A stretch of 64,000 nt of DNA, from the NCBI RefSeq assembly GCF_016756495.1, contig NZ_AP023243.1, forward strand, positions 6,700,501 through 6,764,500. The letters run 5' to 3'. Under the pieces are notes generated by a model. It was not told where the DNA came from, searched no databases, and saw only the letters and a program-made list of their open reading frames with translations. Below are positions 9,070 to 17,264 of this stretch, piece after piece. Within the stretch, counting starts at the first letter, position 1; every line of letters starts with the position of its first letter. A program made the position numbers and the translations under genes. The stretch comes from Mesorhizobium sp. 113-3-3. GTDB taxonomy: Bacteria; Pseudomonadota; Alphaproteobacteria; Rhizobiales; Rhizobiaceae.

Positions 9070-10248
9070 CTATCGAACGTAGAGCTTCCGTTCGTAGTTG
9101 GTGATCATCTCGCAGCCTGTTTCGGTTACGCGCACCGTTTCGCTGGTGCCGACATCCGCGAAGCCGAACGCCTTGACCATCGACGGAATGTGGAAGGTCA
9201 TATTGGCTTGCAACAGCCGGGTCTCTCCGCGCTTGAAGGACAAAATGTGTCCTTCGCCCCAATCCGGTGGATAGTTGATACCTATCGAATATCCGGTACG
9301 CTTGAAGCGACCTTCGTACCCCCCCGCGTTGACCGTGTCAGACCAAATGCTCCAGACCTCGCCGAGCGGACGATCCGGTCGGATGCCATCGATCATGTTT
9401 TCCAGCGCGCGGCGGGAAACATCTTCCATTTTTTCCAGTTCACGGTTTGACGGACTGACTACCGAGGCGCGCATGAGCGCCGCGCTGTAACGCCTCACGG
9501 TTCCGGACAGCTCGAGGAACACCGGATCGCCTTCTCGGAGAACGCGCCCCGACCAAGTGCCGTGCGCATAGCTGGTTCGAACACCCGAAGTCACGAACGG
9601 CGGATAGCCGGGGTATTCACTACCTTTCAGCGTGACTTCTCGCTGGATCTCAGCGGCGATATCATTTTCATTGGCTCCTGCACGGATCTGACCGATGCCA
9701 GCTTTCATGCCAGCCTCCGCGATCCTGGCAGCCTGGCGGATGTACTGCAGCTCGGCGTCTGATTTGACTACACGGATCGCTTCGACGATCATTGATCCGT
9801 CTTCGAACTGAGCGTCTGGAAGTAGCGACTTGAGATTTTCATAATCCGCGATAGTGAAGAACCACGACTTTTTTTCGAACCCGATCCGTGATTTCGCATA
9901 ACCCAGGTCACGGAGCGTCTGTGCAAGTAGTTCGAGCGGGACTTCGTGGTCCATGTAGCTCGCGCTTCTGTCGATCCAGGAAAAGGCCCGGACGTTAACC
10001 TCTTCGATGCCTCGGGTCAGGTGAAGCGGCTCATCGTCAATCGGGATGAGCAGGTATTGCGCCGAAGCGTAGCCCAGCGTGGTGTATCCGCTCAAGTACA
10101 GCATATTTTCGGGGACCGTCACCACGAGCAGGTCAAGGTTTCGGCTCAAAATACCTTCACGAACTGCCTTCAGGCGAGTTTGGTACTCAGTTACCGCGAA
10201 CGCGAGGTCCTTCTCGACCCTAACGCTGTCAATGCCGGAGACTTTCAT
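9070..10248 (-). CDS. M24-family hydrolase (ectoine hydrolase / creatinase-like fold)
   Basis: A 392-residue 'pita-bread' enzyme with an N-terminal creatinase-type domain (about 15-150) and an M24 catalytic domain (about 165-385). The family includes Xaa-Pro peptidase, creatinase and ectoine hydrolase (DoeA/EutD). It shares the ectoine-hydrolase-type C-terminal signature NYPPDWGEGHILSFKRGE with the two paralogues at 33 and 37 kb, but is clearly divergent from them; the classic M24 metal ligands are not all visible, as in creatinase and EutD. ATG start. A copy of the 15-bp operator-like motif lies at 10336-10350. Likely a cytoplasmic C-N hydrolase of a cyclic or amide substrate; the substrate is uncertain. 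Confidence 0.82.
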   Translation of the reverse strand: MKVSGIDSVRVEKDLAFAVTEYQTRLKAVREGILSRNLDLLVVTVPENMLYLSGYTTLGYASAQYLLIPIDDEPLHLTRGIEEVNVRAFSWIDRSASYMDHEVPLELLAQTLRDLGYAKSRIGFEKKSWFFTIADYENLKSLLPDAQFEDGSMIVEAIRVVKSDAELQYIRQAARIAEAGMKAGIGQIRAGANENDIAAEIQREVTLKGSEYPGYPPFVTSGVRTSYAHGTWSGRVLREGDPVFLELSGTVRRYSAALMRASVVSPSNRELEKMEDVSRRALENMIDGIRPDRPLGEVWSIWSDTVNAGGYEGRFKRTGYSIGINYPPDWGEGHILSFKRGETRLLQANMTFHIPSMVKAFGFADVGTSETVRVTETGCEMITNYERKLYVR

Positions 10249-10892
10249 GGGTGCCTTTGTGGATAAATTGTTGAATTCGTAGTCAGAACAGTACCATTGG
10301 CGCCGACGCCGTCTTCAGTAAGATTGCCATATTCTTGCAGAAAAGCTGCGTTTCAGGCTAATTTTACGCATCAATGCTTAAATCTTGCTCCGATATACCG
10401 GGAAAGCATGGGGCGGGTCGCGGGCGGCTGCCTGCTGCTTTCGGGCGGGAAAAGAAAAAAGCTTGCGCAAGGACACCACCATTCCGTGTCAAAAATCGCA
10501 GCTCGTCTCGTGGTGGCCGGTAGCTTTGTCCATTACTTCCCAAGCGCGATTCGCTGAGAAAAACGATGATCAATCTCGTATTCCGCTGGATTAATCCGGC
10601 TGACTGGCCCGAGTTGGCCAACGGGCTAAGTTCTGTAGAGTGGTCGGTGGCTACCAATGCTTCAGGGAGGGGCGAAGCCGCTGAGGTGCGAAATGGGCGC
10701 GGCCCTGCGCTTTTCAGGCTGCACCCTGCTCTCCTTGATAGCAAGAGATCACTGAAGACGGGCGACCTCCACGGCGTATATCGACTATGACCCAACGAAC
10801 AACCACACATCCAATCGCAAGGCATATTCCAAAGAGGCCCGCGGTCGCGAGGAAGCACCGGCGTCACCTCGTTTCGCCGCAAGGCGTTAGGT
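10249..10892. other. Intergenic stretch with operator-like site
   Basis: About 640 bases between the M24 gene and the AsnC terminator hairpin. It contains the motif copy at 10336-10350 and otherwise only frames without family resemblance. Confidence 0.5.
10336..10350. promoter_or_regulatory. Operator-like 15-bp motif, site a
   Basis: TGCAGAAAAGCTGCG, an imperfect inverted repeat (TGCAG/CTGCG) 86 bases upstream of the M24 start codon at 10248. It matches the motif found before seven other positions in this block (see the finding on the shared motif). Confidence 0.5.
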
Positions 10893-10924
10893 AAGGGGAC
10901 CTATTCTCGAGAAAAGGTCCCCTT
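10893..10924. terminator. Strong hairpin downstream of the AsnC gene
   Basis: AAGGGGACCT at 10893-10902 pairs perfectly with AGGTCCCCTT at 10915-10924; the loop itself contains the palindrome TTCTCGAGAA. It starts 20 bases beyond the AsnC stop. The T-tract is weak on both sides, so it may be a bidirectional or Rho-assisted terminator. Confidence 0.6.
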
Positions 10925-10944
10925 TGATAGCTGCTACGGCAACT

Positions 10945-11409
10945 CTAGCCATCTATCGGGATGGCCAGAGAGGTCTTAGTTCGGTCCATGACCACCATCG
11001 TGCTGAAACCTTTCACATCGCTGTTCTCGTAGAAAAACCGACGCGAGAAGGACTCGTACTCTGCTAAGTCGCGGACGGAAACGAGCAACACAAAGTCCGC
11101 GTTTCCAGTGACGAAATAGGCACTGACAATCTCAGGTGTCCTTCGTATCGCCTGCTTGAACCGGTCGATAATATCGTAGCGGTCGCGCTCGAGGTCGATC
11201 GACACCAGCAACATTAGTGGCCGGCCTACAGCATCTGGAGATATCACTGAGACGTCCGCCTGGATCACTCCTTCGTCACGAAGGCGCTTCAAGCGCCTTT
11301 GGCAGGCGGTTGCCGACACCCCTGCAAGACTGCCTAACTCTTCTGTCGTGAGCCGATTATTTTGCTGAACAGCGACGAGGAGTTTACGATCAATCCGGTC
11401 CAGTTCCAC
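10945..11409 (-). CDS. Lrp/AsnC-family transcriptional regulator
   Basis: A 154-residue feast/famine regulator. The N-terminal winged HTH covers residues about 3-60 (DRKLLVAVQQNNRLTTEEL, recognition segment VSATACQRRLKRLRDEGVI), followed by a linker and the RAM ligand-binding domain at about 68-150 (RTPEIVSAYFVTGNADFVLL). Length is typical. The start is GTG at 11409, preceded by a GAGG-type site. Motif copy b lies 29 bases upstream, fitting autoregulation. It sits between the M24 hydrolase and the DMFase-like gene, all on the minus strand. In ectoine degradation clusters the regulator (DoeX/AsnC) has the same role; I infer it senses an intermediate of the pathway. A dead relative is at 1506-1865. 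Confidence 0.93.
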   Translation of the reverse strand: MELDRIDRKLLVAVQQNNRLTTEELGSLAGVSATACQRRLKRLRDEGVIQADVSVISPDAVGRPLMLLVSIDLERDRYDIIDRFKQAIRRTPEIVSAYFVTGNADFVLLVSVRDLAEYESFSRRFFYENSDVKGFSTMVVMDRTKTSLAIPIDG

Positions 11410-11437
11410 CCCGAAACCTCACTTATCACGACTGACA

Positions 11438-11452
11438 CGCAGGTTTACTGCA
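11438..11452. promoter_or_regulatory. Operator-like 15-bp motif, site b
   Basis: CGCAGGTTTACTGCA, half-sites GCAG/CTGC, 29 bases before the GTG of the AsnC gene; fits an autoregulatory site. Confidence 0.55.
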
Positions 11453-11553
11453 TGAGGGGAATTCTTACCGCTCGCTGCCTATTGGCGAAAGCCCAATCTG
11501 GGATGCGCTGCGGATTTCTCCTGAAAAAAACAAAGGTGGCATTTTAGGCACCG

Positions 11554-13800
11554 TCAACCGGAAAGGCATGGCTCTAATTCTATTAGCCGGCGCTCCAACT
11601 CATCGTATCGAGCTAAGGACTCGCGAACCACGTTTTCCAAAAGCCTTGAGATGTCGTTATCGTACTCATTGAATGGGAGACTTCCGCAGAACAGGATCGA
11701 GCCCGTCGAAAAGACAAAATTCCCCAGCTGCTTGGGAACGATGCACAAATCTGCTCGTACTTGGGCCGACTGCCACTCCGCCGTGTGGATTTCCGGCCAG
11801 AACGCCTTCTCCGGTGCGCAGAAATATTCCCCAGGAATACCTTCAGTGGTAGCAAGCACTACCGTCTCGGGAGGCGTACCGAGGCTTGCGTCGACGACAT
11901 CGACCTCAAAACCTGCGGCGCCACCTCCCGAGTACCCGAAGCCACCGAATTCTTTGCTTTGGATGCCTTCGAAAAACCTTGCGAACCGCTCATCGTACGA
12001 TGCCGGGGTCCGGACGAAGTGCGTACCAAGGAAGTCGCCATGCGCCGACATTCCTATTCCGAATATTCTTTGCGGAGGTCTGTCGTTCTTCAACCACAGC
12101 CCACCATTCTGGCCGTCAAATGCGTGGAAATACTCGCCCGGCTCACACTCCCATCCTCTTGCTCCAGCCTCTGCCCGTCGGATTTCAATGGCACCAGGAA
12201 ACAGCTCGTTGGTTGCGATGCGCCAGTAAAAGCCATTACCTCCCAAATATCCGAAGCCTCCACCGCTGGAGATATAACTTTCGATAGCGTCGAGAGTCCT
12301 CTTCGTGTGGTATTCCGGATGCGTAACCGTGAGTACCAGCGAGTAGCCCGCTAACGCGGCCGTCCCTTCATCCTGCAAATCATGGTCCGTGACAATATCA
12401 ACAGAAATGCCCTTGGCGTCGCACCAAGAAATTAGGTGCATATCAGCCGGGAAATGCCGAAGACCAGAGCCATAATGGTCTACATAGGCGAAATATCCGG
12501 GACGCATGTTGAGTTGCGGTCGAAGTATGGAACTGAACATAATACCAGTGCCATCGGCATGCAGATCATAAAGGGACCGACCGTATTGAGGATATTCCGC
12601 TGGATGGTAGGGGTATGATTTCCATTCGTCTCGGCGTTTGACATATTCGGCGCCGAAATTTGAACGAGGGTGATTTGCATAGGCAACGTAGGTGAAAGTC
12701 GAAAAAAGTATGGCAATCCTTGCCCTACAAGACTGCTTGGACGGCCGCACAAAGAATGGAATGATATCCTCGGCACCGCCGCATCTCAGTCGGATGCCGT
12801 AAACACCGCTGGGCAGGTCTGGCGCTGTATCAAAGGTGAAATCTGTGTCCCACTTCGCATCATAGAGATCGGTTTCATGGAAATGGACCGCCGCATACTC
12901 GTCGGGCGCGTGGCGCCAGCACATCTCCGTGCCCGACCAGTGCGAGCCTCGTACGGCTCTAGTGGGCAAGTTGAAAAGTTGTCCATCCAGCCTCAACGGG
13001 CCAGTGTCACGGATTGTCGGCGTCGACATTTCCAGACCAAAGTTCCAACATGCGAGCATCGCATCAGGCATTGGCTGTGTCCCGTCAAGCCTTTGCGGCA
13101 ATTGAGACCCACGAAGGAGAGTAGGTGCTTCAAGCCGACCGTTGAAAAAAAATTCGAACATCGAGCAGTCAGCATCGCGCGGCGTCGCAGCCAGGACCAC
13201 CTTTTCATTTGCGCTTTTCTGATTGTATCCGAAGACTTGGTGTCCGACGATTTGTAATCCGTCAGCTACATTGTACCCGACGACATCCAACGCATGGCCA
13301 TGCACTGCAATGCGCAGTTCGTACCACTGGCCAATTCTTAAGCTGAGTTCCTTGAAACTCACTTGGGCTGGCGTGCGACAGACGAGCTGGGTATCTGTGA
13401 TGGCGATGGAAACAGATATGCCCTCCAAGTCGGCGAAGGAGAACAAGGTCTGCGGAGACGAACGTAGCAGCCGAGGCTGAAACCGGATGGAGAACGTATT
13501 TTCCCTCAGATCTGCGCCTTGCAGAGGGATGACTCCATAAGAACCCAGCTGTATTTGCTTGGAGACCGAAGGATATGCCCCCTCAAAAGGCGAGGCAACC
13601 GGCCTTAGGTCCAAACCGGGTCCCTTTGGGTTAGGGTCTGCTGAGAAAATCCTCACTAGGTCTGCAGCGTAGTCCTGCGTAAAGCTGCTGGAAACTTTGA
13701 CCTCGATGCTTTCACCCGCACGGACCGAGAGGCGGTTGGTATATCCAATCAGACAAGCGGTTTGGATATCCCCCGCGCGAGGTGAAAGCGACGCATTCAT
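11554..13800 (-). CDS. N,N-dimethylformamidase large-subunit-like protein
   Basis: A 748-residue protein resembling the large (beta) subunit of N,N-dimethylformamidase, an iron amidohydrolase that releases dimethylamine from DMF. The N-terminal third has an immunoglobulin/LamG-like beta-sandwich (about residues 90-270); the C-terminal half (about 330-735) carries the family core with motifs such as FSTFTYVAYANHP, YGRSLYDLHADGTG, and VLTVTHPEYHTKRTLDAIES, with a glutamine-amidotransferase-like fold. ATG at 13800 is preferred over the upstream TTG. No small subunit gene is visible nearby. It ends a same-strand run racemase, binding protein, GNAT, this gene, with gaps of 84-154 bp. It is likely to hydrolyse an amide or N-methylated amide, but the substrate is unknown. 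Confidence 0.75.
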   Translation of the reverse strand: MNASLSPRAGDIQTACLIGYTNRLSVRAGESIEVKVSSSFTQDYAADLVRIFSADPNPKGPGLDLRPVASPFEGAYPSVSKQIQLGSYGVIPLQGADLRENTFSIRFQPRLLRSSPQTLFSFADLEGISVSIAITDTQLVCRTPAQVSFKELSLRIGQWYELRIAVHGHALDVVGYNVADGLQIVGHQVFGYNQKSANEKVVLAATPRDADCSMFEFFFNGRLEAPTLLRGSQLPQRLDGTQPMPDAMLACWNFGLEMSTPTIRDTGPLRLDGQLFNLPTRAVRGSHWSGTEMCWRHAPDEYAAVHFHETDLYDAKWDTDFTFDTAPDLPSGVYGIRLRCGGAEDIIPFFVRPSKQSCRARIAILFSTFTYVAYANHPRSNFGAEYVKRRDEWKSYPYHPAEYPQYGRSLYDLHADGTGIMFSSILRPQLNMRPGYFAYVDHYGSGLRHFPADMHLISWCDAKGISVDIVTDHDLQDEGTAALAGYSLVLTVTHPEYHTKRTLDAIESYISSGGGFGYLGGNGFYWRIATNELFPGAIEIRRAEAGARGWECEPGEYFHAFDGQNGGLWLKNDRPPQRIFGIGMSAHGDFLGTHFVRTPASYDERFARFFEGIQSKEFGGFGYSGGGAAGFEVDVVDASLGTPPETVVLATTEGIPGEYFCAPEKAFWPEIHTAEWQSAQVRADLCIVPKQLGNFVFSTGSILFCGSLPFNEYDNDISRLLENVVRESLARYDELERRLIELEPCLSG

Positions 13801-13887
13801 CAAAGGGTACCTGAGCCTTGCTGTGTCAACCGTACGTGTATGACAAGCGTTCTGAGTACGGTGTCTCTTCGTTCTTCAGATGTCACA

Positions 13888-14415
13888 TTACCCAGGAATG
13901 GGTAGAACTTCGTCGGCTCTCCCGCTTTTCCAATCGGACCGCTCAAAGGCCATGATCAGCTCGTCGCGAAGCTTTCCGCGAAAAATAGAGCACCCCCGCG
14001 CCACGCTTTCAAGCTTGAAACCGATCGCCTCGTAACTTCTCCTCGCGTTCAGATTTTCGGGAAAACAACCAAGCCGAAGGCGGTCCACCAAAGATTCGGC
14101 AAATACAGTTTCGATTAGCGCAGACATCATGGCGCGACCGTACCCACCCCCTTGTTTCGTCACGGCGAGCCGCTTAACGAAAATCGAAGTTTCCGCTGCT
14201 CGCCAACCATTCGAGATCGCGAAGCCCACAGGGATGCCGTCAGATTCCGCCAGAAAATATCGATAGTCCGGATCAGCGATGGCGGTCAGATGCTGAGACT
14301 CGTTCCATTGGTCGATAAAATCCCTATACGCTGGGATCTGCTCTGTTCGGATAATGAACGAAATGTCGGTGGGCAAAGCCCGCCTGAGAAAAACGCACGG
14401 TCGCCTGTCCGCCAT
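13888..14415 (-). CDS. GNAT-family N-acetyltransferase
   Basis: About 175 residues with a GNAT fold: the central strand-helix SIFVKRLAVTKQGGGYGRAM contains the acetyl-CoA pyrophosphate loop (Q-G-G-G-Y-G), followed by NLNARRSYEAIGFK, the typical last-strand region. ATG at 14415 is chosen; a TTG three codons upstream is nearer to the GAGGAA site and also possible. It lies between the binding-protein gene and the DMFase-like gene on the same strand, so probably co-transcribed. It may acetylate a pathway amine or a toxic intermediate; the substrate cannot be told. Confidence 0.82.
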   Translation of the reverse strand: MADRRPCVFLRRALPTDISFIIRTEQIPAYRDFIDQWNESQHLTAIADPDYRYFLAESDGIPVGFAISNGWRAAETSIFVKRLAVTKQGGGYGRAMMSALIETVFAESLVDRLRLGCFPENLNARRSYEAIGFKLESVARGCSIFRGKLRDELIMAFERSDWKSGRADEVLPIPG

Positions 14416-14510
14416 AGTACCCAAAGTTCCTCACCAATAGGCATCTGCGGGGTACGCAGGCTGCACCAGACGCAAGTTAGCGCCCGGTGCAACCCGTCCC
14501 TATTGAGCTG

Positions 14511-15593
14511 TTACAACAATGGAGCGATTTCCTGTTCCCACCGCTTTTGCCAAACGGCTTCCTGTTCAGACAGGTAGGCCCAGTCAGGGATGTAAGCATG
14601 AAGATTCATTTCCTCGCTATTGAGCGAGAATGGTTTTAACTCTTCAGAGACCACCGATTTGACGTTGGCGGGCAACCCAGCTCCTGAGATCTGGTTGAAG
14701 GTGGCGTCATTCTCCGGACTGATCGCAAAGTTGGCGAAATCGAAAGCAGCCTTCGTGTTGCCACCCTTAAGCACCGTCCATCCTTCCTGGTAGATGAACG
14801 TTCGGAAACCTGACGCTGTGTCCATCTTGTTCAAATAGTGGAGTTGGAAGTTCCTGGCGAGATCCTTAATGACAAACGCGGCTGCGAAGGCCATACTTGT
14901 TTCGCCGGTGCTTATCGAACTTGTCATGTCCTGATCGGAATTGGCGACGCGGCCGATATTACCGCTACGGGCGAGCTCTTTCACGAAATCCCATGCGGGC
15001 TCCAAGTTTCGTTCGTCGCCGCCTTTGTGAAGGGCCAGCATGACCATCTGAAGGTTTGAGCCGAGCGAGGGCACATTCCAGCAGATTTTGCCCTTCAGCC
15101 GCGGGTCTAGAAGATCTTCGACCTTCGTAATCTCAAAAGGGATGGTGTCCTTGCGGTAAATCCAGAACGTGGACGCAACGGTTCGCGGGATGTTGACGAT
15201 ATTGCCACCCCCGTCCTTCACGAGCAACTTAGGCGGGATGTCGGCGAGGTTGGGAACTTGTTCCAGTGTAACTGGTTCAGCCCATCCTTCTTTCGCGACC
15301 ATCTGCCAAGATGGGTCCCATCCTGAAAGCAGATCGATTCCTGGCTTTGGCCATGTGGATTTGATCTTTGACATAATGACCATGGCGCCGCCCGCGTGAC
15401 GCTGCCAGTTAACGTCCACATGCGTCTGCTTAGCTGCTATCGCTTGGCTGGCATCAAGATAGGTTCCCCCCCACTCTACAGCAGTGATCTTTTCTGCAGC
15501 CAAGGCTCGGCCCAGAGACAGCGGTCCTGCTGTAGACAATACAGCCGCCGATGAAGCCAGTTTGGTGAATTGACGCCGTGTCATTCTATTCAT
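14511..15593 (-). CDS. Periplasmic solute-binding protein, polyamine (PotD-like) type
   Basis: A 360-residue ABC-importer binding protein. It starts with a twin-arginine signal (MTRRQFTKLASSAAVLS and Ala-X-Ala cleavage region ending near ALAAEK at about 35), so is likely exported by Tat to the periplasm. The mature part has the family 1 / PotD-like fold (TAVEWGGTYLDASQA; LSGWDPSWQMV). No permease or ATPase gene adjoins; the only matching importer in the window, a PotBCA-type set lacking a binding protein, is at 30.2-33.0 kb. I infer they form one transporter. Two ATG starts (15593, 15584) are possible; both keep the RR motif. It follows the racemase gene by 154 bp. Confidence 0.88.
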   Translation of the reverse strand: MNRMTRRQFTKLASSAAVLSTAGPLSLGRALAAEKITAVEWGGTYLDASQAIAAKQTHVDVNWQRHAGGAMVIMSKIKSTWPKPGIDLLSGWDPSWQMVAKEGWAEPVTLEQVPNLADIPPKLLVKDGGGNIVNIPRTVASTFWIYRKDTIPFEITKVEDLLDPRLKGKICWNVPSLGSNLQMVMLALHKGGDERNLEPAWDFVKELARSGNIGRVANSDQDMTSSISTGETSMAFAAAFVIKDLARNFQLHYLNKMDTASGFRTFIYQEGWTVLKGGNTKAAFDFANFAISPENDATFNQISGAGLPANVKSVVSEELKPFSLNSEEMNLHAYIPDWAYLSEQEAVWQKRWEQEIAPLL

Positions 15594-15747
15594 TTCAGGT
15601 TCCCTTTTTTATAGTTGATACATATTCGTAAGCGTCGATATGCTCGTCGCTTCAATGTCTTTGGGCGTATTACTGCCTCTCCTCTGCAACGAAGCAAAGT
15701 TTACGCTATCGTGTTTTAGACACGCGATCTGTCCTCCCTGCATCAAT

Positions 15748-16452
15748 TTACTTACCGATTGCCGCTAGCATCATTCTGCAGAGCAAAGTGAGGTCGTATA
15801 CTGGGAGGTTTGTGAGGCGGCGAATAGCCGGAGAAACAGCGGGGAAAACCGCACATTCGAACAAAATAGCCGCAATTTCCGGGTGCTCTTCCCGCAACTT
15901 CATCACACGCTCAGAGACGACTTTCTCCAGACCCACGACGTCAAACGGAGGCGCCGGCATCTTCAGCTCGTCGTGCCAAAACTGGCTACCCTCAATACCG
16001 CCGACAACAACCCTCGCCCGGTCTTGCGGGTCGCTCAAGCCGATCATATCTTCGCTTACGTAGTTTGAGTCGTACGTGAGAACGGCAATCTTCGCCGGCG
16101 CCGGCAGCTGCTTCAATAGCATCGGCAGCAGAAGCATGCTGGACATCGCCACCGGAACTTGGACTGAAGAGGCCACCGCACCTTGCAATCGTATTGTGAA
16201 ACCGCAATTTGAACTGATGGCCACAGCGCCTTGCTCCACCAAGCGTCGCGCCGCTGCGATGTAGGAGGGCTCCAAAGCTGGGTCACCGCGCAAAACGCGC
16301 TCTCCAAAAGAACCTTCAGGCACCTCGGTGATCGTGGGGAAATCGATCGAGGCCGGGTTTTGGATAGAGCCGACTTCGTTTTCCCTGGCGGGATCGCGCG
16401 GTCCCTGGTCAAGCGCCAATACGCCAAGCGAAGGTGTGAGCTTAGATTCCAT
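15748..16452 (-). CDS. Asp/Glu racemase-superfamily protein (EutA/hydantoin racemase-like)
   Basis: A 234-residue cytoplasmic protein of the aspartate/glutamate racemase superfamily. Two Cys are placed as expected for the two-base mechanism: SSNCGF (C83) and LFECAVFP (C200). The start SLGVLALDQGPRDPARE and the segment AKIAVLTYDSN are family-like. Ectoine utilisation clusters of rhizobia carry a relative, EutA; hydantoin racemases and arylmalonate decarboxylase are others, but the latter have one Cys. First gene of a likely transcription unit with the binding protein, GNAT and DMFase-like genes. A perfect palindromic motif copy lies at 16573-16587. Exact reaction unknown. Confidence 0.8.
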   Translation of the reverse strand: MESKLTPSLGVLALDQGPRDPARENEVGSIQNPASIDFPTITEVPEGSFGERVLRGDPALEPSYIAAARRLVEQGAVAISSNCGFTIRLQGAVASSVQVPVAMSSMLLLPMLLKQLPAPAKIAVLTYDSNYVSEDMIGLSDPQDRARVVVGGIEGSQFWHDELKMPAPPFDVVGLEKVVSERVMKLREEHPEIAAILFECAVFPAVSPAIRRLTNLPVYDLTLLCRMMLAAIGK

Positions 16453-16572
16453 TGGTGATTAGATCCTAATCGTCGCAGTCGCCTGCCGCGATGGAGCAGC
16501 GGGGTACTGAGTATTCACGTTGGAACGATAGCAGTGGCAGTTTACGGGCAATAGACAATTTTGACCGCTTTC

Positions 16573-16587
16573 TGCAGGAAACCTGCA
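16573..16587. promoter_or_regulatory. Operator-like 15-bp motif, site c (perfect palindrome)
   Basis: TGCAGGAAACCTGCA, a perfect 6-3-6 inverted repeat about 120 bases upstream of the racemase gene. The best member of the shared motif set. Confidence 0.6.
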
Positions 16588-16715
16588 TTCTCAAGCCAGC
16601 CGTGAGCGTTTTCATGCATCGAAAAGCCTACACGCAGTTTCGGGCATTATGAGCCGGAGGGTCGTCCAGCCCCAGTTGCGATAAGTGCTGAGCAAGACAA
16701 CCTTGCGCGATCCCG

Positions 16716-17264
16716 TCACAACGGCTTTTGGCTAGGAAGTCTCCTGCGGGTTTCGACCAGCGCGTGCCAGATTGATTGTGCAAAGCTGCGTGGTGTCAAA
16801 ACACTGATTCCGCCTGGTCGGCACCATAAAACCACACCGATCCCATGCAGTGGCGTCAATGCGACGCTGTCGACCGGAAAATGCTGCGGCACGAGATTCA
16901 CACTCACAAACTGGTTCAGCAGTTGGGAGGCTATAGAGCTGTCGACCTGTATCGTGTGCCAGGCATGGGATAAATCCTGGACGCAGCCAATATCAGGCGG
17001 AAGGTCGGGTTTGACGTCCGGTGCGAGATCTCCGCCAACCAACCAAAGGCGTTGTGGGTGGACGCGCAGCAGGGATGCGTAGGCACCGCATACGGCCTTT
17101 CCCGGTGTTGGCGAAGTGGAAAGCTTGTACTGGGCCGCCAAAGTCCCAGCCATCTCAACATAACGTTGCGGCCAAGCATGGTATTGGACCACAGTTTGTG
17201 AAGGCTGGTAGGTGACCTCGGAAACTGTCGCCAAGCCCTCTGTTGGGTAAATGCGCTTAGCCAT
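16716..17264 (-). CDS. soxG: Sarcosine oxidase gamma subunit
   Basis: The fourth subunit of heterotetrameric sarcosine oxidase, 182 residues, usual length about 200. It is weakly conserved, but position and the stretch RVHPQRLWLVGG followed by an Asp-Leu-Ser-His-Ala region (VQDLSHAWHTIQVDSS) fit SoxG, a GcvT-related fold. Start ATG at 17264 overlaps the end of soxA by 8 bases, indicating translational coupling. It closes the soxBDAG operon; no regulator or folate gene (glyA, purU) follows within the window. Confidence 0.88.
   Translation of the reverse strand: MAKRIYPTEGLATVSEVTYQPSQTVVQYHAWPQRYVEMAGTLAAQYKLSTSPTPGKAVCGAYASLLRVHPQRLWLVGGDLAPDVKPDLPPDIGCVQDLSHAWHTIQVDSSIASQLLNQFVSVNLVPQHFPVDSVALTPLHGIGVVLWCRPGGISVLTPRSFAQSIWHALVETRRRLPSQKPL

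Noticed and set aside
10364..10882. Minus-strand open frame of 172 codons
   Set aside because: Arg/Ser/Pro-rich composition, no family resemblance, no ribosome binding site; spans the intergenic region holding a motif copy.
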